Shown piece after piece: positions 10,099 to 21,376 of a stretch of DNA of 64,000 bases; the stretch's first letter is position 1; each line of letters starts with the position of its first letter. The notes beneath the pieces are model-generated. The model was not told the origin of the DNA. It searched no databases and saw nothing but the letters and a program-made list of their open reading frames with translations. Source of the DNA: Chlorella sorokiniana. Lineage: Eukaryota; Chlorophyta; Trebouxiophyceae; Chlorellales; Chlorellaceae. Both the position numbers and the translations under genes were made by a program. Location of the stretch: assembly GCA_025917655.1 (NCBI GenBank), contig CP084615.1:1178001-1242000 (forward strand), read 5' to 3'.

Positions 10099-12526
10099 TC
10101 AGTTGGCGGGCTCGTTCTCGCTGTTTGGCTTGCGGACGAGGCGCGCCGCCGACTTGCCGCCCATGGCCGCCTGCAGCGCCGAGGCGCCGCCCGCGCCGAG
10201 CACCTCGGCGCTGCGGCTGGCCTCGGCGCGCGGCGCCTCGGCCGCCTTGGCGCACAGGCTGCCGATGAAGCGGTCGTTGGCTGCGGGGTGCCCTCGCGCA
10301 TCACGCGGTGCATGCGGGACCACGGCCCCATGGAGGGGTCCACCAGGAAGCGCCACAGCACCCAGCACCACGAGGTGTGCGCGTACAGGCCGTCGTAGTA
10401 CTCGGGGGCAATGGCGCGCAGCTGCGGGCGGGGGGGCGGGCGGAGGGGCGGGAGGGGCCAAGGTCAGGTGGCGGCGTGGTGCTGTGCTGCAGGCGGGGGG
10501 GGGGAGGAGGCGGGTGCAGGGAGGGGCAGGCAGGGGTGCGGGCAGGGCGGCACAGGCTGGTGGCTGGCTGTGCGTGGTGTCGGGGCGGCGCTTTTCACCT
10601 TGTGCAGGCGCGTCTGCGGGATCTGGGGAAGTCGTGGTGCTCGTTGTGGTAGCCCACGTTGTAGGAGAGGAGGTTGAGGGGGCCGTAGTACGAGTACGTC
10701 TCCTGCCCCCGCGCAAACATGTAGTGCTCTGGGGAGGGGCGGGGAGGGGGGGGGTGGAGTGGGCGGCTTGGCCGAGGTGTGCAGGCGGAGCGCCGAGGTG
10801 CGTCGCGCAGGCAGAGCAGGCATCAAGTTGGTTTCACAGGCAGGGGCGCTGGCCTCGCGGTGCGGCCTGTGCCGTGCTCCTCGCCGCGCGCACCCGCAAT
10901 CAGGTGACCGGCCATGGGGTGCAGGCCGCCGCCCAGCAGCGAGCCGGCCAGCAGGTAGACCAGGGACTTGATGCCCCAGAAGTAGAGCACGCCGGCATCC
11001 ACGCCCAGCACCAGCACCCAGTTCGCAACGTCGGCCAGGGCTGCACGGGGGCGGGCGCTCGGGGGCAGGCCTTGGAACAGGGGTGTGTGTCCCTGCACAG
11101 GCCCCTCCCCACAGGCCTGACATGCAAGCAGCAGGCCCAACAGCCAACACGCAGGCCCGACTTGCGGCGGGCGGCGCCTCACTGGCTGCCTTTGGGCGGA
11201 CTACGAGGGGGCGGATGGCATAGATGCCCAGGTAGACAAAGGTGAAGAAGAGCTTGGAGAAGAAGCCGGTGATGAAGCGCGACTCCAGCACCGTGGGCAG
11301 GTCGACGTCGCCGCCGTCCACGCCCTGCGCAGCGGCGGCGCCAGCCACGGCGGCGCGGTCAGCCAGCCACACCAGCGATGGCGCTCAAGGGCAGAGCAGC
11401 TGATGGTGGTGCCAGCAAGCACACGAAGCGTGGGGTACAAGGGGGCATTGCGGCGCTGTCGCTTTTGCAGTCCGGCAGACCCTCGTCAGCGGCACACGCG
11501 CCCCCCCGCGCATCCCCAGCACCACTGCCGCACACCAGCTGACGGTGGTGCCAGCAAGCACGCGTGGCGTGGGGTACAAGGGGGCATTGCGCTGTCGCTT
11601 TGCGGTCCGGCAGACCCTCGTCAACGGTCACACAGCCCCGCCCCACCGCAGCGCACTTGCAGCCAGCCTCAGCTCAACACCACGGCCCAGCCCACCAGGA
11701 AGATGTGGTGGTCGTGGTGGTACTCGCGGAACTTCACCGCCACCGGCACCACCAGCGGCAGGTTGCCAAACAGCGCCAGCAGCTTGTTGTGCAGCGGCTT
11801 GCGGAAGGCCAGGAAGTGGGAGATCTCGTGCTGGGCGCAGAACAGGTTCTGGTTGAGCGTGCCGCTGATGACGTAGGCCGCCAGCCAGACCTGCCACCAC
11901 GCCCAGTCGCGCACCAGCCGCGCCATCACAAACTGGCTCATCACAACAGCCACCACCTGCACACACAGAGCGTCAGGGTGGCTGGCGAGGAAAGCAGGCG
12001 CGCCAGCGGGCGGGCCCCAGGCGCTGGAGCTCGTGCAGCGTCACGTGGGAGGGCAGCTGGCGGCGTCCCAATGCCATGTCAGCAAGAGCCCCACAACCGC
12101 CAGGCACACCCTCATGGCAACATGCCCACTCCCGTGTCACCAGAAAACCCTTTCCTGCTTTGAGCCAGCCACACGCATCAAGCGCAGCACCGAGCAGAAG
12201 GCCGGCGTGGATGGGGGCTCGACGCCGCCGCTCACCTGGTATGCGGTGGCGTGGTCGTAACCGTACAGCTTCCTGACCTTGTCGCCATACTTGGCAAGGA
12301 TCTCACGCCGCCGGATGGCATGCGGCTCTCCGCTGGATACCTGCAGAAGCAGCAAGGGCCAGACAGCCAGTCGTCAGGAGCGGCGGCGGAAGCGGCGTCC
12401 GAGCGTCCAGCCACTGCCTCATAGACGGTGCACAGCTGGGCCTGCCGTTCTGCCTCGGCAGCTATGGAGTGTTCTGCGCACCCAGAGGAAGCGACTAGCA
12501 GGCGCAGGCGTGTCCACGGCCACCAT
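10099..12526 (-). CDS. Sphingolipid delta-4 desaturase (DES1/DEGS family)
   Basis: Membrane di-iron desaturase of the ER that introduces the delta-4 double bond into (dihydro)ceramide long-chain bases. Exons on the minus strand: 12526-12482, 12340-12236, 11956-11696, 11324-11183, 11040-10894, 10728-10599 and 10421-10099, about 384 residues. Three histidine boxes are visible: HEISH in [18 protein letters not shown] in [11 protein letters not shown] and HNEHH in [14 protein letters not shown]. The N-terminal [21 protein letters not shown] is also typical of the family. A one-base shortfall in a GGG run near 10285 separates MHRVMREG from the tail that ends [10 protein letters not shown]. Without that correction the frame would end in an Arg-rich tail at 9993. 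Intron 3 contains a tandem repeat (11399-11640). Confidence 0.9.
11399..11640. repeat. Two-copy direct repeat in a desaturase intron
   Basis: Two imperfect copies of about 100 bases (11399-11500 and 11540-11640) share long blocks such as GTGGTGCCAGCAAGCAC and CGTGGGGTACAAGGGGGCAT. They are spaced about 143 bases apart, inside the intron at 11325-11695. Confidence 0.85.
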
Positions 12527-13372
12527 GGCGGCTGGCGCTTGGGAGCCGCTGTTGTCAGGCACTTGAATGTGACGTGCCTAAAGTTCGGGCTGGGTCAAGG
12601 GCGCTGGACCTGCCGCTGGGTTTTAAACGAGTACTGGGTTGCGTGACCTGCTACACGCAGCTCACGGCGGCCGGTCGTTGAGGGGTGCTGACGGGGGCGT
12701 CTACGCTATTGATACGGCGCACAAGACCCCTAGCTTGCATCTGGCTGGCTCAGGCAGCCAAGCAAGCCCCGCGTGTCTCACGCTGGACTCCACCTCACCA
12801 ACCCCATGGGGCTCCCTTCGCATTCTCATCTTTTACGAGCAACCTGTGCAACATCACACAGATCGAAGTCTTTGTAAGTGCACAGAAGCGGCTCGAGCGT
12901 GACCGCTACACAAGACAGTGTTTACGAGTTCCGCAAACCGATAGCGATGGCATTCTGGCGGGAAGTGCAGCGTCGTCTTGCGATGAAGCTGCTATCCAGC
13001 ACTCGCCAAGGCGCACCAGGTGCGCGCATGGCAACCTGCCGCCGCCGCCGCCGCCTGTGAAGCAACCGGCTCTGTGGCACAACAACCGCATGCGAGGAGC
13101 GTGCCTGAATGTGTGCTGGCTTGAATCTTCCGTGGAATCGTAGGGGGTAGTATGATGGATTGCGTGCAGTTGGGCAGCGTCCGTTGTCACTCCAACAAGC
13201 CTGTCGACACTGTGTACAGGTTCGGTTGCCGAGTTGCTGCCGGCCGTTCATGCCATGCATGGACTCTTGGCTGCTTTGCACAGCTTTGCGCACAGCTTTG
13301 CACAGTACTGTGACTCACGTCTGGCGCAGTCCTAAATCCAGGCTACGGCCCACCCCCGCTGCTTTGATGCAG
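12527..13372. other. Divergent intergenic region (desaturase / PANB), missing PANB exon 1
   Basis: This separates the divergently transcribed sphingolipid desaturase and PANB. It must hold both promoters and also the unassigned first exon of PANB, because the in-frame sequence before 13373 runs into a stop at 13365. I could not choose a first exon with confidence. The stretch around 13250-13310 contains an ATG followed by a Leu/Ala/Cys-rich reading and is one candidate. Confidence 0.45.
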
Positions 13373-15165
13373 CGGGCCCTCAGCGCCCTCGCCCCGGCGC
13401 GTCACGCTGCGTACGCTGCGTGACAAGTACCGTCGCGGCGAGCCCATCTCCATGGTCACAGCCTACGACTACCCCTCCGCGGTGCATGTGAGGCTGTGCC
13501 CTTGTGTGTGTGTGTGTGTGGGGGGGGGAGGGAGGGCCTGAGCATGTCGTGCTGCCTCTTTTCGCTCCGACACCTCGGTCGAGGAGCGGGTGAAACGGTG
13601 GCAGGCAGGAGGGTTTCAACCGCGATTCAGTGTGCATGTTTTGACGGGTGCATCACGTCCTGGAAGTCAACCGTCGCATGCTGCGTGCTGCCCACCACCA
13701 CCGCCGCCACCTCCCGCCCAGGTGGACGAGGCGGGCATCGACATGCTGCTGGTGGGGGACAGCGTGGCCATGGTGGTGCACGGGCACGACACCACCCTGC
13801 CCGTCACCATGGACGAGATGCTGACGCACTGCAAGGCGGTGGCGCGGGGGGCGCGTCGCGCTTTCCTCGTGGGCGACCTCCCCTTTGGCTCGGGTGAGCC
13901 CCCCGCCGCCGCCGCCCTCACCCGCGTGTGCCCTGCCTGCGCTGCGCCCGCGTTGCTCGCAACCCCCTCCCGCGTTCAGCTTCCACCCTCCTGCTTGCCT
14001 GCCGCAGTGGAGGTCAGCTCGGAGCACGCGGTGCGGTCGGCGATCCGCATGATGAAGGAGGGCGGCATGGATGCTGTGAAGATGGAGGGCGGGTTTGCCA
14101 CCCGCGTGCGCGCCGTGGCGGCGGTGGTGGAGGCGGGGGTGGCGGTCATGGGCCACGTCGGGCTCACCCCGCAGTCCATCTCAGTCCTGGGAGGCTTCAG
14201 GCCCGCGGCGCAGTCGGGTGCGGCGAGCTGCCTGGCTGAGTGGGTGGCTGCTGCCTGGCTGGCCGCTTCCTGGATCCGCATGATCCACCCCTCTGCCCCT
14301 TGCGCTGAAGCAGGGGCGCAGCCCATGCACATCCCACCACCCCACCAGCTCGCCCCTCCCCCGCAGCGAGCGAGGCCCTGCGGGTGATCAAGGAGGCTCG
14401 GGCGCTGGAGGCTGCGGGCTGCTTCTCGCTGGTGCTGGAGTGCGTGCCGGCGGTGGTGGCGGCCGCGGTGACGCGGGAAGTGGGCATCCCAACCATCGGC
14501 ATCGGCGCCGGCGGCGGCACCAGCGGGCAGGTGGGTTGGGGGGGTATCGGCTCCCGGATCCTCGTCTGCAGCAGGCAGGGCCAGGCAGGGCAGGGGCAGC
14601 GCGTCTGGTGGCCGCCTGAGGGAGCGGGGGCGGGGGCAGGCCAGCCCGTGCCGTGCCCACCCATGGTGCCTCGCCGCCCTTGGGCCCCCTGAACACAAGC
14701 CCCCACCCCCCCTTCCCAGGTGCTGGTGTATCACGACCTGCTGGGCATGATGCAGCACCCGCACCACGCCAAGGTCACCCCCAAGTTCTGCAAGCAGTAC
14801 TCGGCGGTCGGGGCCGTCATCCAGCAGGCGCGGGGGCGCTCCTCGGCTGCTGCTGCGGGCGGCAGGCTGGGTTCCGGGTGGCAGGGCAGCTGGCCCTCAT
14901 GCTGTGGCTGGGCCAGCGTGCGTGTGCACCCCCAGGCCCCGCCCCCCACCGGTGCACCCCGCCGCCCACTCCGCAGGCCCTCACTGCTTACCATGCCGAT
15001 GTGACAGGCAGGCGGTTCCCCTCCGAGGCCTACTCACCGTATCGCATCGCGCCGGAGCAGGCAGCGCAGCTGCTGCGGGAGCTGGAGCGCGAGGGGCTGC
15101 ATGCGGCGGCGGAGGAGGTGCATGCTGCCGCCGTCGGCGCCAGCGACCAACCGCAGGGGCAGTAG
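13373..15165 (+). CDS. PANB: 3-methyl-2-oxobutanoate hydroxymethyltransferase (5' exon not located)
   Basis: Transfers hydroxymethyl from 5,10-methylene-tetrahydrofolate to ketoisovalerate, the first committed step of pantothenate (vitamin B5) synthesis, usually in mitochondria of plants. Exons: 13373-13487, 13722-13893, 14008-14217, 14367-14530, 14720-14827 and 14977-15165, about 319 residues plus a missing N-terminus. Family blocks: [70 protein letters not shown]. An ATG at 13367 is out of frame with the family reading, and the AG at 13371-13372 looks like a real acceptor, so exon 1 must lie upstream. The last intron begins CAG|GCGCGG, a GC-AG intron, since the family reading needs AVIQQ joined to ALTAY. 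Confidence 0.9.
13503..13528. repeat. (GT)n followed by a G-run in the first PANB intron
   Basis: About nine GT units followed by eight G, just after the splice donor at 13488. Many introns in this window begin this way. Confidence 0.9.
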
Positions 15166-15543
15166 CATTTTGCAGTGCTGGTCTTTTTTGCTGTGGGACA
15201 GCGGGAGCTAGGTATCGCTGCACATTTGCGGCGGATGGGTTGTTGCCTGCGCGGTCCCACGGTGGTCCTCAGATTCTGTGCTTGTCTGATTTCTGTCCAG
15301 TTTTGAAACTCGGTTCTCCCCTCACTGCACTTCTGTTTGCCATCTCTGCTTCACGCCAGTCAGCCTCCGTTGGTGCCTATTGGCACATTAAATAGCTGAC
15401 GACATGCCTTTATGTTTTACGTACAACAACTGCCATCATGTGGGCAAAGCAGCAAGCGAGGAGAGCCAGGGAAATCAAAGAATGAAAGAGAGCAAGGGGC
15501 AGGTGCAGCGGACGTACAAGTGGCGGGCTGACCACGCCCGCCT
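15166..15543. other. Intergenic between convergent PANB and SUFE1
   Basis: 3' untranslated regions of both genes, AT-richer than the coding sequence. No gene seen. Confidence 0.5.
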
Positions 15544-17194
15544 TCACGCCAGCCCCGCCTCTGCCGGCGTCTGGGTGACCAGCGACAGGGCGTGCACCGG
15601 CGAGCGCAGCTCCTCCTCCAGCAGCTGGTACACGAGGCGGTGGCGCTTGATGCTGGTCAGCCCCTCGAACCGGGGCGACACCACCGCCACGTTGAAGTGC
15701 GTCTCGCCGCTGTAGCCCGCGCTGCCGCGGTAGCCTGCGCAGGGTGTGGGGCCGATGCAGCGCGCACTCGAGCGCGGCTTGGGGCCAGGCGCATGTGGTT
15801 GTGCAGCCCTTGCAACCGCCGTGCGCAGTTGGTGGAGCAGGACTGGGTGCTGGCTGCACAACCTGCACCTCGCCCTGCCGCCCCCCAACTCACCCGCGTG
15901 ACCGGCATGCTGGTCAGAGTTGTCCGCAACTTCCAGCCGCAGCGGCTGCAGCCCTCACTCAGCTTGCGCCGAATGGAGTCCGCGACGGGCGTGGCGCTGG
16001 GCGCCTCACCGCTGCCATCCTCGGCCGCAGAGCCGTCTGCCTGCTGCGCGGCGCTGTCGGCGTCGCGGCGCCATTGGAGGGCGCGGCGCTCGCGCCGTCG
16101 TCACCGCCCGCACCCTGCTGCTGCACATACACCTCCAGCGCTTTCTTCTGCATGAGCTTGAACATGTTGAGGAAGCCGTTGTTGCGGGAGGGGGTCAGGC
16201 TCTGCTGCAGGCCCAGCATCGCGATGAAGTCGGGCGGCACCCGCACGATCTCCTCGGGCGTGCAGCCGCTCAGGCCCTGCACCAGCAGCGCTGCCAGCCC
16301 CTGCAGCACAAGCATGAGGGAAACGCAGGGGGTGGGGTGGGGGTGGGGGGATGGGCAGCGCCGCTCGTGCAACGCAGCTGCATGGCCGCTCGTGGCCGCA
16401 TCGCCGTCCCTGGCATACACCATGCACGGGCGCTACGCGGCCGCCTGCTGCTGCTGCGTGCACCTTTGTGAGCTGGGAGTCGGAGTCAGCCTTCCAGTAC
16501 AGCTTGCCGTCCGCCACGTCAGCAATCACCCACACCTGCGACGCGGGCCGGCGCAGGCGGTGCAGCGCTGGGCTTCAGACCCGCCGCGCTGCATGGCCGC
16601 CGCTGGCACCACCAATGCTTCACCCACACAAGCCACCCGCGATCCTGCAGCTCACCTGGCTGACGCAGCCCTTGACCTTGTTCTCCTCCCTGTGCTCCTC
16701 GTCGGGGAAAGGCGCCAGCTTGGTGGCATAGAAAAGAAGCTGCTTGTAGCGCTGCGAGCGGAAGGGAAGCAGCACGACAGCCAGAGGAATAACGAGTGTG
16801 CAGCAAACATCTGTTCAACGTGTGCTTGCGCGCTGGCCCGACCCTGTCTCACACCCCTGGCTGACGCCGCCGCCGCCGCCACTCACCGCCATGGGGTCGG
16901 GCACGGCCTGGAACGCCTGCACCAGCGACTCCAGGCTCTGTGGTAGCTGTGCAGTCTCGGCTGTGCAACGGATGGGCGACGACTGCAGGGAATGCGCGAC
17001 GGTAAGACGGGGGCGCAGTTTTGCCGGCCTGCAGCTACCTCCAGTTTATGGTGTTAATGGCAATTCAGTTGATTTGCAACGCTCACCAGTTGCCTAGCTA
17101 CCGCATGCCTGGGCGCGTGAACTCTTGGGCGGAGAGGCTGGGCAAGCCGAGCTGCTGGCCTGCATAGGCTTCTGCGAGTCGCCATAGTCGTCAT
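15544..17194 (-). CDS. SUFE1: SufE-BolA fusion, plastid cysteine desulfurase activator
   Basis: SUFE1 stimulates the plastid cysteine desulfurase for Fe-S cluster assembly. The C-terminal BolA domain binds monothiol glutaredoxin. Exons: 17194-17087, 16982-16887, 16751-16656, 16535-16464, 16300-15894 and 15734-15544, about 323 residues. Exon 1 is an Arg/Ala-rich transit peptide ([20 protein letters not shown]). The SufE part reads [31 protein letters not shown] and the sulfur-accepting Cys in [11 protein letters not shown]. The BolA part reads [35 protein letters not shown] and [13 protein letters not shown]. The two-domain order matches land-plant SUFE1. In exon 5 the frame slips twice (near 16040 and 15963) at C/G-rich spots. 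One extra base at the second gives [13 protein letters not shown]. Confidence 0.92.
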
Positions 17195-18776
17195 AGGGAA
17201 GAAGTGCAAGTCAATAACACGTGCCCCGCTCACTGCTGACGGAAGGACAAGCGGTTGGGAGCCGCCACACAGCGGCACACAGCGGCACGCAGCTGGTGAC
17301 ATTATGCAGGTTCAATGCAGGCGCGGCATGTCCACATTCAGTCTCTTTATGATTGGCTGGGTTTGCCATTTGTTTGCCATTGTGGGTCATCACGTGTAGC
17401 GAGGGGGCGGAGTTACGCCTACGAGCGCCTGCTCCTCCCGGGTGCAGGCTTGCCTTCACCGGGTTCAGCATTTCGTCATCCAGGCCGGGCGCTGACAGGC
17501 TCACCACCAGTTGCGGTGAAGCCCAGCCCTGTGCCATCATGCAGTGCCGGTACCATGATGCCTTGCAAAAGGGCCCACACGGTGTGCATGACTCCCGACG
17601 CACTTGGATCAGCCCTGGCAGTTGAGCAGCGGCATGAGGCAGGCTGCAGCGTGCGGGGCGTGGAGCAAGAGTGCTGCGACAGCCGCCTGGCCAGCCTGGA
17701 TGCCCTGAGGGCCTGCACCGGAGTGCGTAAGCCCAACAGGCGCCTCTCTCCTGGCCAGGTGCCTGCTCCCCATTCGTGCATTCCTCCGTGCGTGGCAGGG
17801 GGCCGCAGCCAGGTGACGGACATCCTTTGTTGTGCGCATTGTGATGAGATGGTATAGGAGCTTCCAGTAGAACATAATGTACAGTTCAACTTTAAGCCTA
17901 TCAAATATGCCAGGCAGTTCCTAAAATGTGTAACAACAAAGGCAGCCCGCGCGGGGCAGGGCCATGGGGAATGCCCGCCACAGCAGGGCATGCCTGGTGC
18001 TGCACTAGAGCGCAAATGCAACCGGGGCCACAAAGGTGGAGGATGGATGACAGCAACGAGGTGAGCAGTTCCTGCCTGAGGGATGGACAGGGGTGCTGCT
18101 GTGTGCACGGGGCACGTGCACACAGCGCGGGCAGTGATCACTCAGCAAACACGGGGCAGCAAGTGGCACTCAAAGATGCAGTGCAGCCCCGCCAGATAAG
18201 TATCTGCTAACAGGAGCACTGCAAAAGGGTCGAGGCACGCAGAAGCAATCTGGGCCCAGGCTTGATGGCAAGCAAAGGAAAAACAACATTTGTTTGTATG
18301 CGTGGCGCATGGAGCAGCCGAGCGAAGCGCAGACGTGAAGCATAACGGAAGGTGAAGAAAACAGAGAGAGACAGGTGGCGATGGGATCTACGAAATGAAC
18401 GAGGGGAATGGATTAGTCGGCTGCCTCAGCTGCCCGCCCCCGCCAGTTTGAGGCGACGGGGGCAGAGCGCAGGAGCGGCAGGTGGTCGGACGTACGACAA
18501 GGCAAGGCGGCGAGGCTTGGGGATCAACCGGCAGCCGTGAGGGGGCGCTAAAACTGGCAAGGGAGGGTGGGTGGGCATGGAGGCAAACCAGGTCGGGTCA
18601 AGAGCGGGGCGGGCTGCGGCAGAATGGACACGCCGCTTCCCGGCGCAGATCACAACAGTTGACGGCTGGCAACCGGGATGCTGGACAGCAGGAGATTGGT
18701 GGGGGCAGAGGGCCCCCTGCCGGGCTGCGCGGGGCGCGGGGGCCGGGGCTTACGCACATCGGCTGCACCCCTAGCA
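17195..18776. other. 1.6-kb region with no supportable gene
   Basis: This lies between the SUFE1 start and the TMEM45-like stop, both on the minus strand. It has open frames up to about 220 codons on each strand (for example 17315-17857 plus and 17476-18141 minus). They resemble no family I know, are rich in Cys, His and Pro like shadow frames, and lack intron signals. It may hold a long 3' untranslated region of the TMEM45-like gene or a non-coding transcript. Confidence 0.4.
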
Positions 18777-20652
18777 TCACACGTGGCGGTCGCCCTTGGC
18801 AGCGAGCTCCAGCACCGCAATGCCGTCGTCGTTGTCGTCCGAAGCATCCGAGTGGTTGGCCGAGTCGTAGCGGCGGTACCGCGGGTGGTGGCGGGGCAGC
18901 AGCGGGCCGTGGCCGTCGTCGGCCTGGCGGGGATGCATGGGGGAGCTCGTGGGTGGGCAGCCCAGCAAGCCACTGCTGGCTCTGTTAGCCTGGCCCCAGG
19001 CCCCACCACCCTGTGCAGGCTGCCACGGCCAGGGCCTCACCTCGGGGTCCAGGCTCTCCCCCTCCTCAGTCTCCAGCGCCGGCAGCAGCGCGGGCCGCGG
19101 CAGCAGCCCCCGCCCATCCAGCAGGGACAGCGCAACGTAGAAAGCGAGGCCGGCGGCCAGGACAACGACGGCGATGAGGGAGAAGGCCACGGGGGCAAAC
19201 ATGGCGCCGCCGCCGTAGGAGGGGTCCCACTGCGGGCGGCCTGCAGGCCCGGGGAACAGCGGCAGCAGGGATGGGGGGTTGTTTGCCGCACTGCCACTCC
19301 CCAGCAGGCCCAGCACCAAGGTCAGGGAGCAGCAGGCGGCATGCCGGCCATGGCCGCCGGCCGGGGGAAGCAGCAGAAGGGCCTGTGGCGGCACCTGTGC
19401 GCCGCGGCGCTCACCCTCAAACTCGGCGGCGGCAATCTGCACCAGCCACGCGCCCTGCAGCACCACGGCCAGCGCCTTGCCGAGCCCCGCCACCGCGCTG
19501 CGCCGCAGCGCCATCTCCAGGAACACCATGCCGGCGCACAGCGCCATGCTCACAAACAGCAGCCAGTGCACCATCTTGTCCTGCGGCGGCAAGGCCCCAG
19601 GATGGCAGGTTGCATGACGCTCCTGGGCAACCCAACAAGCGTGTGCCATGGGAGCGCATGCACCAGCAGCGCTCGCCGGCTTCCAGGGCTGCTGAGCCCT
19701 GGCAGGCGAGAGCGCTGCCCCGCTGTGCGCGCTTTGCGCTGCGGGCACCACGCCCGCCTGCCCCGCCTGCCGTGCGGGCCCTCACCTGCGGATCGTGCTT
19801 CTCGTGGGTGCCCATGAGGAAGGCCATGACGGCAAACGCAAGGCCCACCGCGGCCTGGCAGGCGCCCGCGGGCAGCTCCACAAAGCGGGCGGCAATGTCT
19901 ATCAGGCCAGAGAGCACAAACGTGGGGTAGGAGGCGGTGTGCTGCCAGTTGTTCCTGCAGCCAGTTGATTGCAAGCGGCGACGCTTGCGGGCGGCACGAG
20001 GGAGAGCCCGTGGTGCGAGGGCAGAAGGGCACGCTGCGGCCAGGCTGCAACAGCAGCAACCGCCCCTCGCAGCACCACCGCTCACATGTGCGACAGCGCA
20101 AAGCGACCGGCGTACTTGGTGCCCTTTGGGCAGTACAGGTACCTGCGCAGCAGGTGAGGGAAGCACGCGGACACGGGCCTCGCTGGTGCATGCGGCGAAG
20201 TTGGGCGGGCAGGCAGCTGCAGCCGGGCAGGCAGCTGCAGCCGGGCAGGCAGCTGCGGCAGCTCTGTGTTGCATTGTGGCGCACGCTGCGGCCCCCCCAA
20301 AAAAACCCGGGTGCGCTGCCCCCGCACCTGAACTCCATGGGGTCGTGATCCAGCAGCAGCTCCATGGACACCCCAACCACGGGTACCAGGATCTTAAGAG
20401 CTGGCTCCAGGTACCACAGAGCGCGCACGCCCATCGGGTACCAAGCGCGGCCGCGGTAAGGCCGCCGCGCACCCCGCCACAGGTGGTAGGTGATGACGTT
20501 GTAGGCCCACCACGCGCCCCAGATGATGAACACGCAGCCGGGCAGCACGTGGCCTGCGGGAGCACGGGCACGGGCAGCAAGTCCAGCTTCGACTCAGGCG
20601 GAGCCGCAGGCAGAGGGTAGGTGCTGGCAACTGCGGCCCCGCCGGGCGCCAT
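18777..20652 (-). CDS. TMEM45-family (DUF716) multi-pass membrane protein
   Basis: Seven-helix-type membrane protein of unknown biochemical role; animal and plant relatives are tied to stress or pathogen responses. Exons: 20652-20328, 20142-20086, 19954-19786, 19580-19415, 19240-19041 and 18923-18777, about 354 residues. Family signatures: GHVLPGCVFIIWGAWWAYN, LEPALKILVPVVGVSMELL, MNNWQHTASYPTFVLSGLI, FAVMAFLMGTHEKHDPQD and VHWLLFVSMALCAGMVFLEM. The last exon is a hydrophilic Asp/His-rich cytosolic tail (RYDSANHSDASDDNDD). The start is the ATG at 20652, since the frame above it has no other ATG before a stop. One G is short near 20552; adding it gives LPQGHVLPG. A His-rich open frame at 20994-20809 could be a 5' exon but is unproven. 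Confidence 0.8.
20207..20260. repeat. 18-bp unit repeated three times in a TMEM45 intron
   Basis: Unit GGGCAGGCAGCTGCAGCC, three tandem copies, the last with two changes. It lies inside the first intron of the TMEM45-like gene. Confidence 0.9.
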
Positions 20653-21376
20653 GGCCACGTGCACCGAGCTATCGAAGGAATACAACCATCATGAGCGCCG
20701 CCGCCTGCACTATGACATCTTAGAGCAATGCCCGCCGCTACGAACGAAAAGTCGGGGGCTGACGGCATCCAGTAAGCTTCCACCCCCAAGGCCATAATCA
20801 GGTAACGATCACATCTCGAATAACGAGCGAGAAGGGGGACAGGCGGGCGCTGGGCACGGCTGGTGCCATCCCATGTCACCTTTCCACGATCCCTTCAGGG
20901 GGCTGGACAGTGTTCCATCGCACTCGAGGTTCATCAAATGGCCCGAATGGGCGTCGTGGGCAGAGTGGTCGTGACCGGAGGTAGGGGCGTCCATAGCGTG
21001 ACTGTTGACGTCCTGCAGCAGTGCGACACGCCTATAGCCGGCCTGAATAAACTAATTTCGAATGGACAAGGAGTCTGCAAGCGCATTGCCGAAGAGGAGC
21101 GCGAGAGGATCACGAGAAGGTGTGAAGCGAGTCGCAGCATGAGTCGCAGCAGGGCGACTCTGAAACAAGGTTATTCTTTGACCACCGATGCCGATGCGGG
21201 AAGCCCCTCGTACGATTCAGGACGCCAACCAGGTGCAACAAGGCACCAGCCTGTGACACCAAGTCTGCCCACCCACTTGAGTGAAAGACAACTCAGTGTG
21301 AACGCCGTGCATTAGCCCAATAATTATCACCTGATATTACGGGAGTCGGCGGCGGTAGCTATGCGCGCGATGCAAC
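20653..21376. other. Divergent intergenic region (TMEM45-like / homoserine kinase)
   Basis: Shared upstream region of two divergently transcribed genes. Contains a plus-strand open frame (20863-21315) and a His-rich minus-strand frame (20994-20809). Neither matches a known family. Both promoters are expected here. Confidence 0.45.

Noticed and set aside
17315-17857. Plus-strand open frame of 180 codons in the 1.6-kb gap
   Set aside because: Rich in Cys, Arg and Pro, with no recognisable motif and no intron signals. Such lengths occur by chance in DNA this GC-rich.
20809-20994. Minus-strand His-rich open frame (GHDHSAHDAHSGHLM) as a separate small metal-binding gene or TMEM45 exon 1
   Set aside because: It ends near a possible donor, but I could not phase it with the TMEM45-like frame, and it has no family match. 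Left unassigned.
20863-21315. Plus-strand open frame of 150 codons upstream of homoserine kinase
   Set aside because: Composition is like non-coding DNA, there is no family resemblance, and it lies in a divergent promoter region.
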